Shown: positions 26,901 through 39,721 of the stretch, piece after piece
How positions within the stretch are numbered: position 1 is the first letter of the stretch
How the letters are laid out: the number at the start of each line of letters is the position of its first letter
Assembly (NCBI RefSeq): GCF_000002995.4
Contig: NW_025062475.1
Coordinates: forward strand, 2,232,001 to 2,296,000
Length of the DNA: 64,000 nt
Direction: 5' to 3'
Source: Brugia malayi
Lineage: Eukaryota; Nematoda; Chromadorea; Rhabditida; Onchocercidae
Program-made: the position numbers and the translations under genes
Notes under the pieces: model-generated
Seen by the model: the letters and a program-made list of their open reading frames with translations, nothing else
What the model was told of the DNA's origin: nothing
Database searches by the model: none

Positions 26901-29900
26901 ATACATTTCGTATTTAATGGATTCAGATTTAACTTTTTTTTCTGTTCGAAATTAAATTCAATTCCGTGGAATTTGAAAAAGAAGTTAGTAAAGACACATC
27001 TTACAGGGATCATGCTCGTCATTTTCTCTCCGAAGCAGTACATCAAGCGCAAACCAGTCACGATTTAGTTTGTTTACGGTTAGCTGAAGTTGAACAAGCT
27101 GCAATCGATGCAGATGAAGATTTAAATCCATCTGGAGAGAATGATTCAACTGATGAATCGAAAAGTAATGTTTACATTTTGCAGCATTCTTTTTTGATAA
27201 TTATCAAATTTGAGATAACATGAAAGAATAAAACTGAAATCAAAAAACTTTGAAATTAACTTCTAGCTCATTTTATTTCGGCTGCACTTCTTGCATCAAT
27301 GTCGATTGATAATGGTGAAACACAGGAAACAACAGAGGAAGATGATAAGATCAAAGCTGAAGAGGCTGATACACGAGCATTTATTAAGCAACTCAATGAT
27401 TGTGCTACATTACAAAATTGCATTAGTCTAGCAAAATCAGCTAATGACCCAAAAAGGTAGTGGTGTATTATTTTGACACTTCTCTAAGTATTCTTAACCT
27501 TTTTTTTTTGTTTATTTCTGAAACAGAACAATCATTGAGAGTTAGCAAATAAAATTGCTTCTTATTCATTTCAGAGCGCTCTAAAGTAGTAGAATTGTTT
27601 TAAACTATTCTTTTACTCCATAAAATGTTTTGATTTATGTGAAATCTAAAATTTCAGTATGGTAAAGGGATTACAAGCATGTGCTGGTGCTGATTATGGT
27701 GTTGATCGAGAATCTCAATCACGTCTTGTGAATGAAGCTGCCCGTGTAATTTCTGCAACAATAAAACTTGCAAATGGTTTCGTCGATTCAGCTATTAGCG
27801 ATTGCAATCGTATCCTCTATTTTAATCCAGGTGATCAGTGGTGTCAACGATATGATACTGAATCTCATGTAAGATCTTCCATTTGCTTAATTATTTTATG
27901 TTGAATCTTTTTTTAATTCTTATCATCTACAATTCACATCAAAACTTCTTTATTCTATTATTTAAGCAGAAAAGAAAAATTAGTAAAAAAAAAAATAAAG
28001 ATTGTTATGCTACATTTAAGAATATAAACTCTAGCATTAAATTAGTAACTTGTTAATTAATCAGTCTATCAGTTAATGCTGTTGAAACTTTATTTCGTAC
28101 TCATTAAAAAAGTGTATGAAGAATTTGAATTTCTTTCTTTCTTCCAACTTTTTTTCGATTTTATGAATTATGAGAACAAGTTTGCTTGTGCTTTAGGTAA
28201 TTGCTGCTGTAAATATCGCTTATGCTCATGCTTTGAACGGACAGTTTGATGAGGCACGCACAGTGGTGAAGAAGTTGAAGGTGCGATTTACGGAGAAAAA
28301 CAACTGGCAGGTATTTTTTTCTATCTAGATTTGGTGGAAATATTTAATTGGAAATGGTTATTTCAATTATAAAACGGAAAAAGATAAATGGTTTTACAAA
28401 TGAGCAAATAAAATGAACAGTTTTAAAATAGATAGTATGATAAGTTAGAGACTGACTCAAAGAAGTAAACTTGCAGTTGGATTTGCTGATCAGATCAAAC
28501 TAAGTTGGTTAAAACATTGGTATTAATTTATTCATTACGAAAACATTTTCGTAATTTTAGTGTGCCTTTCACTGGAAATTATGTGAATCGTTGATTGAAT
28601 ATGATCGAGCTTTCTTCTTTGGTGACTGGATTGCTGCTGATCAGTGGCTTCTAATAATTGAACAATTAGCTCCTCCAGAAGCCGATTTGAGGTTTGAAGT
28701 TCGAGTCTGTGAAATTCCAAAAAGAAAAAAAAATTTTTTAGTTGGTTTATTAGGAAGCATTTTAATTTTGTTCTTTATCATGGTATTATTGAATTTTGCT
28801 GAATTCAAATATTGCAGGAAAGCCATTTTGGTTCACTCCAAAGGTGATCTTCAGGAAGCAATAAATATAGCGAGAAGAAATGTTGAGAGAGTGAAGAATT
28901 CAAAAGATTTAAGACTAAAGCTAAGGTAATCATTTATTAGAAACTTAGTTCAATAATTAATAATTTAAAGATTGTTTTTTAATCAATAGCAGATGATAAA
29001 CACTATTTTGTTTAGGTGTGATATAACATTAGCAATGTTATATACTTCAAATAATTTGGAGCATGTAGCGCTATCAATTTTGGAACAATGCAAAAACCTT
29101 GCACATAAGCATTCTCTAGATACATTTCATGCAATTATCATGCGACGGATTGCTTACATAGATGTAAGTTTGAATTTTTTTTTTCTCAGTTCAAGATCAA
29201 AGTCGTTCATTTCAGTAATACATTTATAGGTTTATTTTGCTTTTCAATATTTTAGTTACTCTCAAATCTAGTTGATATGAGTTTAGAGGTCCGGGAGCTT
29301 TATTTTATATTGTTTTATTTTTTTTTATAATACATAGTAAGTGCTTGAATTGTGATGATAGCGGAGAAAACAAAAAACAAAAAAAAAAAAAAAAAAAAAA
29401 AAAAACAAGGAATTGTAAGATTTAGGTGGTGAATTACAACAAAGTATATATGAAATTTGATTATAATTTATTTTTCTTATCAGGTAATGGAGGGACGATT
29501 TGATGAAGCATTAACGAAAATTGAAAATTGTGAATGGGCTCTTAAAATCCGATGTCAGCCTTTGGAAAATGCATTTTTACATATGACTACTTTCACAGTG
29601 TATGCACAAAAAAGTGGCACGTCATCAGGTAAATTACTATAGTTTAGTAAGACTTTTTTTTTTCGCTGTCTACTATTGATGAATCAATAAATCTTGACGA
29701 TTCCTGAGCAATTCGGATGGACGTCTTGATTGAATTAGAATAAATCTTTCAATCTTTGCTTTCATCATTATTGTTAAAGCATAGTTATCATGAGAAACTA
29801 ATCTCATTCTTTAATTTTCAGTCGATTATCTTTGCCATATGTCCGTTTGTGTGTTTATCTACGATGAGAGTAACATTCATTGATGCTTGCAAAGTTTTAT

Positions 29901-30277
29901 TGCTTCAGATTATTTTTACTGTTTTTGCGCATTATTTTTCATTTGTATCTATTTCATTTATCCATTCTTCAAAATGTTTCTCGCTAACTATAAAGATAAA
30001 AAAACAAAAAAGAATGAAAGAAAAATATAGAAGAAAATGTACTGCTGTAAGCTATACCGTTATTGCAGATACAGTTTCACAACAACTCAATGCATTAGCT
30101 GCAGCACGTCGAGAGTTTCGTCGTGCTTCCGCACCACTTCTTGAAAAAGTTGTTCTCGTTACTGCCGCCAAATTATTTGATAGTTGTAAACGAACTGATG
30201 AACGTGATGAATGTGCAGCATTATTTTGTGATATGGAAGAACAGTACCCAGGGAAAATTGATTGGACAGTTTTATGA
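23982..30277 (+). CDS. such-1: Anaphase-promoting complex subunit 5 (APC5)
   Basis: Sixteen exons: 23982-24077, 24231-24430, 24676-24808, 25042-25204, 25441-25507, 25717-26050, 26423-26622, 27007-27164, 27267-27456, 27658-27868, 28197-28310, 28561-28691, 28818-28925, 29016-29163, 29484-29628, 30069-30277. They join without a stop into 868 aa (human APC5 is about 755). The start TPFRLAIYLL resembles the conserved N-terminal helix of APC5. The diagnostic Apc5 TPR motif is at about 378-415: LRYAPLLHARLARIFGY, then a helix with SEAVHQAQTSHDLVCLRLAE. The rest is helical and TPR-like (NGQFDEAR, EGRFDEAL). APC5 is a scaffold subunit in the platform of the cell-cycle ubiquitin ligase APC/C. C. elegans has two APC5 paralogues (such-1, gfi-3); the symbol is a best guess between them. 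Low-complexity acidic inserts near residues 430-480 explain the extra length. Confidence 0.92.
24514..24583. repeat. Copy 1 of a twin intronic element
   Basis: About 65-70 bp in the APC5 intron 24431-24675: TTA then A-rich, AACATCTCTGATGCATCAGT, TTAATATAAAAATGAAAC and a T9-A13 palindromic tail. It is essentially identical to 24916-24980 in the next intron. Confidence 0.9.
24916..24980. repeat. Copy 2 of a twin intronic element
   Basis: Second copy of the element, in the neighbouring APC5 intron 24809-25041. It differs from copy 1 only in the lengths of the terminal T and A runs. The surrounding introns and the exon between them are not duplicated. Confidence 0.9.
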
Positions 30278-31279
30278 AGTTAGATGATAATTTGCTTTGG
30301 TGATTCCAACTGAAAATTTTTTTATCTCATTTGTTTGTAATCAATTGTTCATTGTTACCTGCATTAACAGAATAAATCGATATTGTAATGAAATAAACAT
30401 TATAAAAAAGAAAAAAAAAAAGAAAAAAACCAAGAAAACAGAAGTTTGTCATGTCAATCGCAATACACTCTGCATTTTCATATGAAGTGTAGTGGAAAAA
30501 AGGAAGAAAAAATAAAATACCGTTAGAAAAGTATAAATATGTTTGGAGAAGAGTAGAAATTTTACAAATAACGTAAAAATAAATATTCTACAAATAAATA
30601 ATTATAGTTAATCGAAAACATATAGAAGAACCTTATCCAAATATTTGTTTTCATCGTGAAGGATAAAAACATCTTATCCTTATTGAAATATATTAACACT
30701 AAAATATGGCATCATTTTACTCATTCCTTATCTTTTAATTTCAAATTATTTGAAAAGAAATTCTACGAAAAAAAAAAAAAACATTTATCTAACAATGCAT
30801 TTTGTTTCCTTTGTACATGTATGCAGGAATTAGCTGCTGTTTCATAATTGTTTCGTTTTTCTTTCTTTTTTTTTTTAATGGATATAAACTTTTCTTTTCA
30901 GATATGGTTCTCATATCATTGCAAAAAATATTTATAAGGCACTTTAGAATAAACACACACAAAACAAAAAAACAATAAATAAATCCTATACGTATCAACA
31001 TATCACTATCATTTACACAGTCTATATTTATGCCACCTAAGATGAAATGACCTTGAAATTAAAGCAATATTTTCCTGTCATATGCTCCGGAATATGCGTA
31101 TATATGTTCAGGAAAATACATAACGCATTAACGCATTTGCACACTTAGTGTAGCACATGAATTCAAATAAAAAGGATAATCTTGGACTGAGTAAGTGAGG
31201 GAAAAAAAAGACCCATTTATTCACTGAGACCAACTATAATACTTAAATAATCTGACCACAACAGTCAAAGTCCTGGAAG
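30278..31279. other. Convergent 3' regions of APC5 and fli-1
   Basis: About 1 kb between two stop codons facing each other. AATAAA-type signals occur near 30370 (plus, for APC5) and near 31217 (TTTATT on plus, for fli-1). A-rich and T-rich tracts fill the middle. No coding exon is supported. Confidence 0.65.
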
Positions 31280-34200
31280 TTAAACTTCATCCCCAGCTGG
31301 AATTTTATGCTTTCCCCAGGCATGAAAGCATTTTGTGAATCGTCGTGATTCTCGACCCTTCAAGCTTAACACCAACTTTCGCGGCCTTTCAGGTTCTTTG
31401 ATTTTCATATGTGCAACATAAACCTATAATTTTCGGTCTTTATTCCCATGCTTCGTATCCACATTTGAAATATTTAAGCAGATAAATAAATAGATAGAAG
31501 ATATGCATTTGCAAATAGAAAAAGCAAAAATAATACCTGAGCAGCTTTATATGCTAATTTAAGCTCTACTTCGCTAGCATGATATCCCATCCATAAGAAA
31601 ACCAAATCTCCATTGTCCAAAATCATGATATCATCATCATCCAAATCATCCTGAAATGAAATGCTTTTTTTAATAAAAATTTGATGCATGAAATTACTGC
31701 TTGTATAACTGATGTATGCAATTACTGCACAGACTTGTATAATGGAATAAACTTGTGAAATTTAAGATGCCATCATTAGCACCATAATTTTTTTTATGTT
31801 TTTTTGATTGGGCATCAAATACCTAAATTCAATCCAGAAAAAAACACACATGTAGTAATACTTCAACGGGATATAATTACAGAATGGACGCTCACTTTTT
31901 TGCAAGTTGTATAACTTATGCAAATACACATTTACCTGACAGAAGTCAACAGTTTTCTCGGAGACCACAAAATATCCTTTCTCGTTTGTACAACGGAATA
32001 GCCTTGTGAAATTTAAGAAATCACCATTAGTATCATATTTTTTTTTACCCCCTAGGCACTCCCAAAATTTCTCCGGCTCATCACCTTCTCGCACAATTTC
32101 AACCGGAAATTCACTGTTTCGATTTATCAGCTCATTTGCTACCTGCAAAATGAAAATGGTACTCAAAATGCATTTTACATCATTACACCTATAATATGCT
32201 ATCATATAATGCAGTTTAAAGCACAAAGTCAATTTCTCGCCATGTTTCGAATCTGTATTGCGAATGAAAGGAATTTAAAAGATAAGCAAATATAGGAAAC
32301 GATAAAATAACCTGTAAACAGAGATCATGATGATTTGGATTACTCTTACTGCCGTACCAAACAAACACTTTACCCTCCAATCCATTCTCATCAACTATTT
32401 TGAACGGAGCACGAAGAATAAAACAGAAAGCTGAATTGAGTTGATTGGCTCGACAGTCGATTTGAATTGTTCGCGTACATACTGCAGAACCATTAGCACG
32501 CATTAAAAATAATTCCGGCCAATGTCCTATAACAACAAATATTAATCAACCACTTTAAACAGAGGTAATGTTTTAGTAGTGTTTTCAGTAATGAATGCTA
32601 TCCGTAAAAATAGACAGCGATGGATACTCATACATGGATACCAAATTAAATTTTAATGAAAATGAAGCTCAGTTCAGTTTTAGATCGTTCAGTCTTTATT
32701 AAAATCTAGTCAACAAATTACTGATTATTTTGTAGAGTTTGTCTTTAACAAGGGTAGCATCAGCTTTCTATAACATATTCACTCATTAGAATGCATTAAA
32801 ACCGTTCTGTATAATTTGTCGCATATGTGAATATTTAAGCAAAAAAGTAATGAAAAAAAAAAAAAGAATCAATAACCTCCGAGATTCATTGTTAAACCTC
32901 GTCGACCGCGTCGAATAACAAATTTTTTATGAAAATGCGAAAGGAATTTATGATTTTCTTGTTGCTGATACATACGAACAACTTCAAGTTTGTCTTTAAA
33001 AAGACCTTCAAATTTTTTCTGAAAAAAAAAAAAATCTATTTTACAAAGTAATACTTTTCTAGTAGAATAATATTGACAGAGTTCTTCTGAAACAAAAATT
33101 TTCAATTGATACAAAATTTCAATCATTTAAAAATTTAGTAACAAACCTGCAAACTAAATGTAAAATGAAGCCAGCCCATATTATTTGCATCACGACCTTG
33201 CCAAAAGTATACTACACATTTGAAATCTTCTTGTACTTCCTCAGGTTCCTGAATAATTGCTACATTTTCAACATTTAGTTAAATAAAATTAATACATCTT
33301 ATGATTAACACATTTTGTTATAACAGATAAAATTAATACATCTTTATTATAATAGACATCTTATAAGCTTACAAAAATGTCTTAATCCATATTATTCCAT
33401 ATACAGTAAGTTACTCATTTATTTTCAGAAAGCCTGGAAAATGGAAGAATGGAGGTAACTTTAAGGAAATTACTTTCGAAACCTGCTTTATGACTACTTT
33501 AACTGCCTCTTTTGACATGTTATGGTTCGAATTTTATTCCAGTAATATAGATCCAACCTTTCGTTTAAATATCTGTATTGTATCAGTATCGTCACCAGCG
33601 GCATCATTTTTCTCACCACTCAATTCTATTTCTTCTTCATCCAAATCTGTTTCATCTTCTTCCGGTATCACCTCGTATCGACATAGAAATACATAACAAT
33701 CCATTGTGTAAAAAGTGCCTAATTCCTCTTGTGGTAATCGAACAAATTTCTTTCCTTCCTGTAAAATATCATTTCTTCAAATATGAAGTTATGAAGATTT
33801 TTTGAAACAAGAGACTAAAATAAACAATTTCATGTGTTAATGATATAATCTCCTGTCTGAACAAACTTTAATTTCATTAATGTTGGAGTATAAAAATTGA
33901 TTCCCATTTCATTTCAAGACATTTCCAGATATCACAAAAACATTTGGGATAACTTCAAAGAGTCAAGTTATAACATACTAAAACAAAAGGTTCAAGAAGT
34001 TCGAGATCTTCGTTACATTCTTCCATCATTTGATTAGCTTCTTCTTCACTCATTGCTGATTGTCGTGGCAAGAATAGCGGTGCCAAATCCGTCTTTATCT
34101 TATCACGTTCCATAATTATCTTAAAAAAAAAACAAAAAATTCATATGGCTTTTAAATATTGCACGTTCAAATAACAAATAAAACAAAAGTCATCCCTATT

Positions 34201-37200
34201 AGTAATAGTAAAGCTTACTTTTAAATCGGCTCCTCTTCTTTGAACACTATCCGCAGTTCTCGTAAAATCAAATGGTATGATATCATCCCAGCCTTGGAAT
34301 TTTGATCTGTAAGACAGCTCTCATTACTGTTTTTTTTTTTAAAAAAAAAAAAACAGTTTTTAAAATTAAGTTTTTGAAGTAAAAAACTTTAATTAGACAA
34401 TCTATATACCAATTTGAAAATTAAAAAAAGACCTGAATATTGTTGACTCCTCGCCTTCTGTTTCACGTGAAATTATTGTATAATTTGGCCTTTCTAACAT
34501 TGCATGCAATTCTACCACCATTTTCTTCAATTTTTTTAAAGATTTTAAATTATACTACTACTAATGTATCGCTTGATGCCTTCTGATAAAAAAGTGGGAA
34601 ATTTTATCCAGAGAGTCTAGAATAGCAGTATTGAAAATGGACCAGTAGCATCAAAATAGGGCAATGTAAAGTATTTCAATATGTTTAAACATATAAATTC
34701 TTTCAAAATTTCATATTTTATTTTTCTCTGTAAAAACTTTTCATTTTTCACTCAAAGCACAGAAAAGAATATTCCGTATAAAATTTATTATAGAATAAAT
34801 TTAGCAATAGAATTTATATAAGATAATTAAACGTTTCAAGAATACAAAATAAAAACGATTTAAAACACAAAAATTAAAATAAAAGAAAAAGAAATTACCT
34901 GTCCTGCCATTTTCACCAGTCGATTTGCTTTTCTACCTACCCACAGAAATATATCCGATGTGCAATCCAGAATATATGCACATTTTGTGTCCAGCATATC
35001 CTTTAAAATAAATTTATTTTTAAATTAAAAACAAGGTTTTATTATTCACAAACAACTAAAATTACATTCCGTATTTTTTCACTTCTAATTAAAATGTATG
35101 TTTACCTGCTTCAGAACACTATGTTTAAGTTCTATTTGAGGTAGTTCTAGGAATCCCATACCAATTTGCACTTGATACAAACGTCTTCTTTCAGGAACAA
35201 AATCAGCATCAACATGTTCTACTATTGGATCTTCCGGTTTATTAGGCTGTCCTGAAAGAAAAATATAATCAATCATCCGGTAAACTGAGAAACCAAAAGT
35301 CAAGAGAATTTTTAGGAGCCACACTATTAATATAGGATTCCTAGAATTTTGGATGATGATGATGACATTCAAGAGGAAGGAAGAGAGTTATAAAAGATCA
35401 AATTGCGGAACATCATGAAGAAAACGAAGAACTTGATTATGACGAAGATTTAGAAGCCGAAAAAGCACCACGTTTCGAAGTTCACTTCTAAGAGGGTATA
35501 TCTTTCAGTATTTGTTATGTTTCTGACTTTTAAAGTATTTAAAGTATCTGTTTACTATTTATTAATGACTTTTAGAAATTACATTACAACATTTTTTACA
35601 ATGAATAAATTTATAAACTTTGACTTCAAATCTAACACACACACAATACTAACCATATAAAGCCATCCAAAATCCTTCGGGTGTGCGTAATTCTGCACAT
35701 GATTCAATCTCTGCTCGACCTTTTCTATCTTTTTTATTCATTTTCACAGCAAATAAACGAGCCTTATTCGATACAGTTATCTTTAAAATATGAAAATTAC
35801 TTCTTATTTAAAAACTAAATCTTGCTGATAAATACTGCTTCTACTGCTCATTAAACAATATTATATTCCAATAGATTAAACCAAAAAAAGAATCGTCAAA
35901 ATAAGACAGAACATAAGAACTGAAATAACTAAAAAATAGCATAGAGTAAAAGTGACGGAAATAACTAAAATTGAAAGAACCTATTTACTAGTTTAATCTG
36001 AACAACTTATGTTGTCCGACCAGTAAATGAGACGAGAAAAAAAAAGTGAGTAAACAGCAATTGATGCAGTTGAAATAGATTCATCATAATAGAAAAGAAT
36101 AAAATTTACTCTTGCTTTTCGCCCACTCCAAATCCAGATTGTATCACCAGCATCAAGTAAGAACACATATCGTGGGTCTAAGCTATCCGGAGATACTGGA
36201 ACTGGTTCCATTTCAATTGTGTTTCCGGCTACTGACACACGATAAAAACTGCAATTTAAAATAATAAGACCTTAAATAAATTATTAATAACTTTCTGATT
36301 TGTAAAGAAATAATTTTTGTAAAATATTCTAAATGAAAAATACCTTACCGTGTGACATGCGCCGCTTTTTCTACAGTATAAAAACCAGAAGCTGTTCGTG
36401 CTCCCTCAATATAGGTAATTTCTTCCCCAAATAACTCCAAAAAATCATCAGATTCATCATTCATTTCTTCTCGTTCAGTTCTGCAAACAATCTGCATTGA
36501 TAAAAAACGAATAATCTACTCTTTAATCAGTTCAGTTAGTGTGACCCGAATACATATATGTAAACAATATTAGATATCTCATAACATTAAGTTAAATAAC
36601 TTTTTAAACCTTATCATAGCATAGTCATTACAGCCGAATTGTGAAAATTTACAAAATTTCTACCTGCAAGTAGCGCCTAAATGGTTTCGCAAATTTACAG
36701 CATGAACAGCTGCACACATTCCTTTATCCAACGATGAATTTTCTCCAATCCAATAGAAAATTGAATGTTTCAAAGAGCCAGATTCTTCCTTAAAAAAAAA
36801 AAAAAAATAAACTCTGTAGTGTGTAGTGTTATGCTTGACAAAACAAATCATTCATTGAGGATCTCTTTAAGGAGGTGTATATTCAGCTTTATGGTGTGGC
36901 TCTTATGGCATTCACTGAAGACAATGGAGATAAAATTTAGTTAGCTTTTTATTATGCTAACTGCTCTACTCGATAAACAGAAAGACATTGGTATAATCTG
37001 AAATATTAAACTATTAAGTTTTTTTAGCTTAAGCAACCAAATTTTTACGCGTCAGTGCATGTACTAGAAAATAAGAAATTTAAAAATGGAATTAATATGA
37101 TGTATTAATATGATGCCATGCATTGAAATCTGAAATATCTATTGAACTAACTTATTTTCTGACTTTTTTTCTATCAAGTAAAAATATAATCTAGATACAT

Positions 37201-39686
37201 GTGCATAGTTAAAATTTTATTGAGCAATTCACTGGTCATAAAATTCAAATTATACTCTTCTTGTGCGTAGTATGAGGTAGCAATCAGCATCATAAAAATG
37301 GCCATGCATTGATGAGTCCAGTATACTAGGATAGAAATTTTCAATTTCCCAAACCCATATTCCTTCATCTTGTCCAACATCCTCATCAAACACCTCACTG
37401 TAATCTAGATGTGGCTTTTGCTGTTCCATTTTATCCTAAAAATTAAAACTTCTTTTTCATCATTTTTCCAAGATTTTCAAAATTTCAGAATCCTTTTAAC
37501 TCAAAATTCAAAAAGAAAGTTGAATTGATCGTCAGAAACAAAATTATGCATTTCTAGCTTATTATTCCACTACTTTTGTGAGAGTTTGTTATTCACTATT
37601 TTATCAAAAGAAATAATTAGTCCGTTGTTTTTAAAGTATATTAAGTTGTCAGCAATAAATGATAAAATATGATTTGGTCAAAAGAAAACATCTAATTGAC
37701 AGTAAAAATTTTTAAACAATAAACATAATAACCTTCCAGGTGGGAACTTTGACATAATCTGTAGGCAGTTCATGCTCTAATTGATCTCGAGCAGCACCCG
37801 CAATATGCGACATACCCTAAAATATATTCGAATTTGAAAGAAAAAAAAATATATGAGCGTGCTTCATGCATAAAAATTACATCTAGGAAATCCTAGTTGA
37901 AATATATATGACAATGTGGGAGTGAAAAGGCAGCTAAATAAAATATATAAGACATGAAGAAGCATATTTTTGGAAGCAAAAGAACTTCAAAAGAAAATGT
38001 TATATATTAAAGTGATTAAAATCAAACAAATTTATAACTGTAAAACCTGATTTGCATGACTGAGTAATTAGTATAATTTTTCTTCAAAAATAGAGAGAAG
38101 AGAAAGCATATTACAAGTATTACTCATTAAAAAGTAATTCAATAAAATTTACGGAGAAACAAAAATCCTGTAATATCGGTAGATAACTAATTCAGCGATA
38201 ATGACTTAATAAAAAAAGAATCCAAATTGCTAGCCATAATGGCATTCAAACGATTGCAATCAAGTTGTTATTTCAAAAACATAAGCAGGATTTACAATAA
38301 TTAATTAAAATTCCATAATTTCCAAAAAATGCACTCAACAGCGGCTACCAAAAACAAGCTATAATGGCAATAATCTAATTAAACGGAGATTTTTTCACTA
38401 CCATCTTTCAAAAACGAAATTCGAAGCTCAAAAAAAAAAAAATGTATCACTAATTGTCACCCGTTATGGACGAAAATGTTAAGCGCATCTATCAGACAAA
38501 TCAAGGCTAATTCTGAAAAAGAATGACCAGCAATTTTTCAATTAAATGAAGAATTCTTCCCAATACATATAAGTATAACGAAATCATATTTCCGTATTTT
38601 CAATAATTCGAACAAAAGAAGACAATAAAAGATAAAACCCCATTATCAACGAATGGAACAACAAAAAAAAAAAAAAAAAAAACTAGGAATAAAGTCATTA
38701 AAAGATGGTTGAAAAAATATTTCTTTTCTAAAAGAGAGCGATAAATTAAATGAATGAGGTTGCTAGGAACCTGCATTTAGCAAAATAGGAAAAAGGAGCT
38801 TTTCCTTTTTGACTAAGAACGCCAGTTTGCTTTTGAAATATATAACTTCACTATCTCTATAACCGCCTTCAAAATGAAATGTCACTGCAGTATCAATGCA
38901 ATTAATTGCTATGCAGATGATGTTGATATACCAGTTCCTTCGATGAGTAGTAAAAATTACCAGAGGATATAAAAAGGTTAACTGTAACCATACATTTGCC
39001 TTATGTAAAATATTTTCATTGTAAGAGAAAATTTGTTATATAACAAAATTAATAACTACTTGATGCTAATGCAAGAAAGAAATTAGCAAGAAGGAAGAAG
39101 AGAGAAATAAGAAAACGGAAAATTTGGTTTATGATGGATGACTTTCATGCGCCACATATATAACTGTAGAATAACAGCAGTTTTGTAGCTTTATATAAAC
39201 CCAAGCAATGCTTCAACCAGACTTCAGAAACACAATAAAATTCCACCTCTAACTCTTGATTCTACAAATTATTGCAGATTAGCTTTCGTAATGAGAACAG
39301 CAAATACCTCAATAACTTTATTTGCACCCTGACTGTCAGCCTGCATTCGACGTCGGCGTAAGAATTCTTTTTTTCTGGCAACTGGATCTTTTTGTGTTGC
39401 AGAACTGGGAACTGAACTGACCGATGATGATGGACTTTGCCCAGCAAGTTTCATCTGAAGTATACTTGTAATCAGATAACAAAAACACAATTATTTAATG
39501 TAACACATCGTCTGATAGTAGTACAAAAGGATATTAAGAATGACACCTCGAAAAAGATGGTAAACAGTACATCATTCAAATTTACTCGTTGATTGGAGTG
39601 GTTTAAATAATTAAGTTATCACTATGCATTTCTATATCTAAGGCAAAATATCAGCTACTTCGCAGAAAAGCAAACAAATAGAAATT

Positions 39687-39721
<35 letters not shown>

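Noticed and set aside
29756..30068. Long open frame preceding the last APC5 exon
   Set aside because: The frame is intron read-through; splicing at TTGCAG (30068) joins the previous exon in phase and gives the expected C-terminus.
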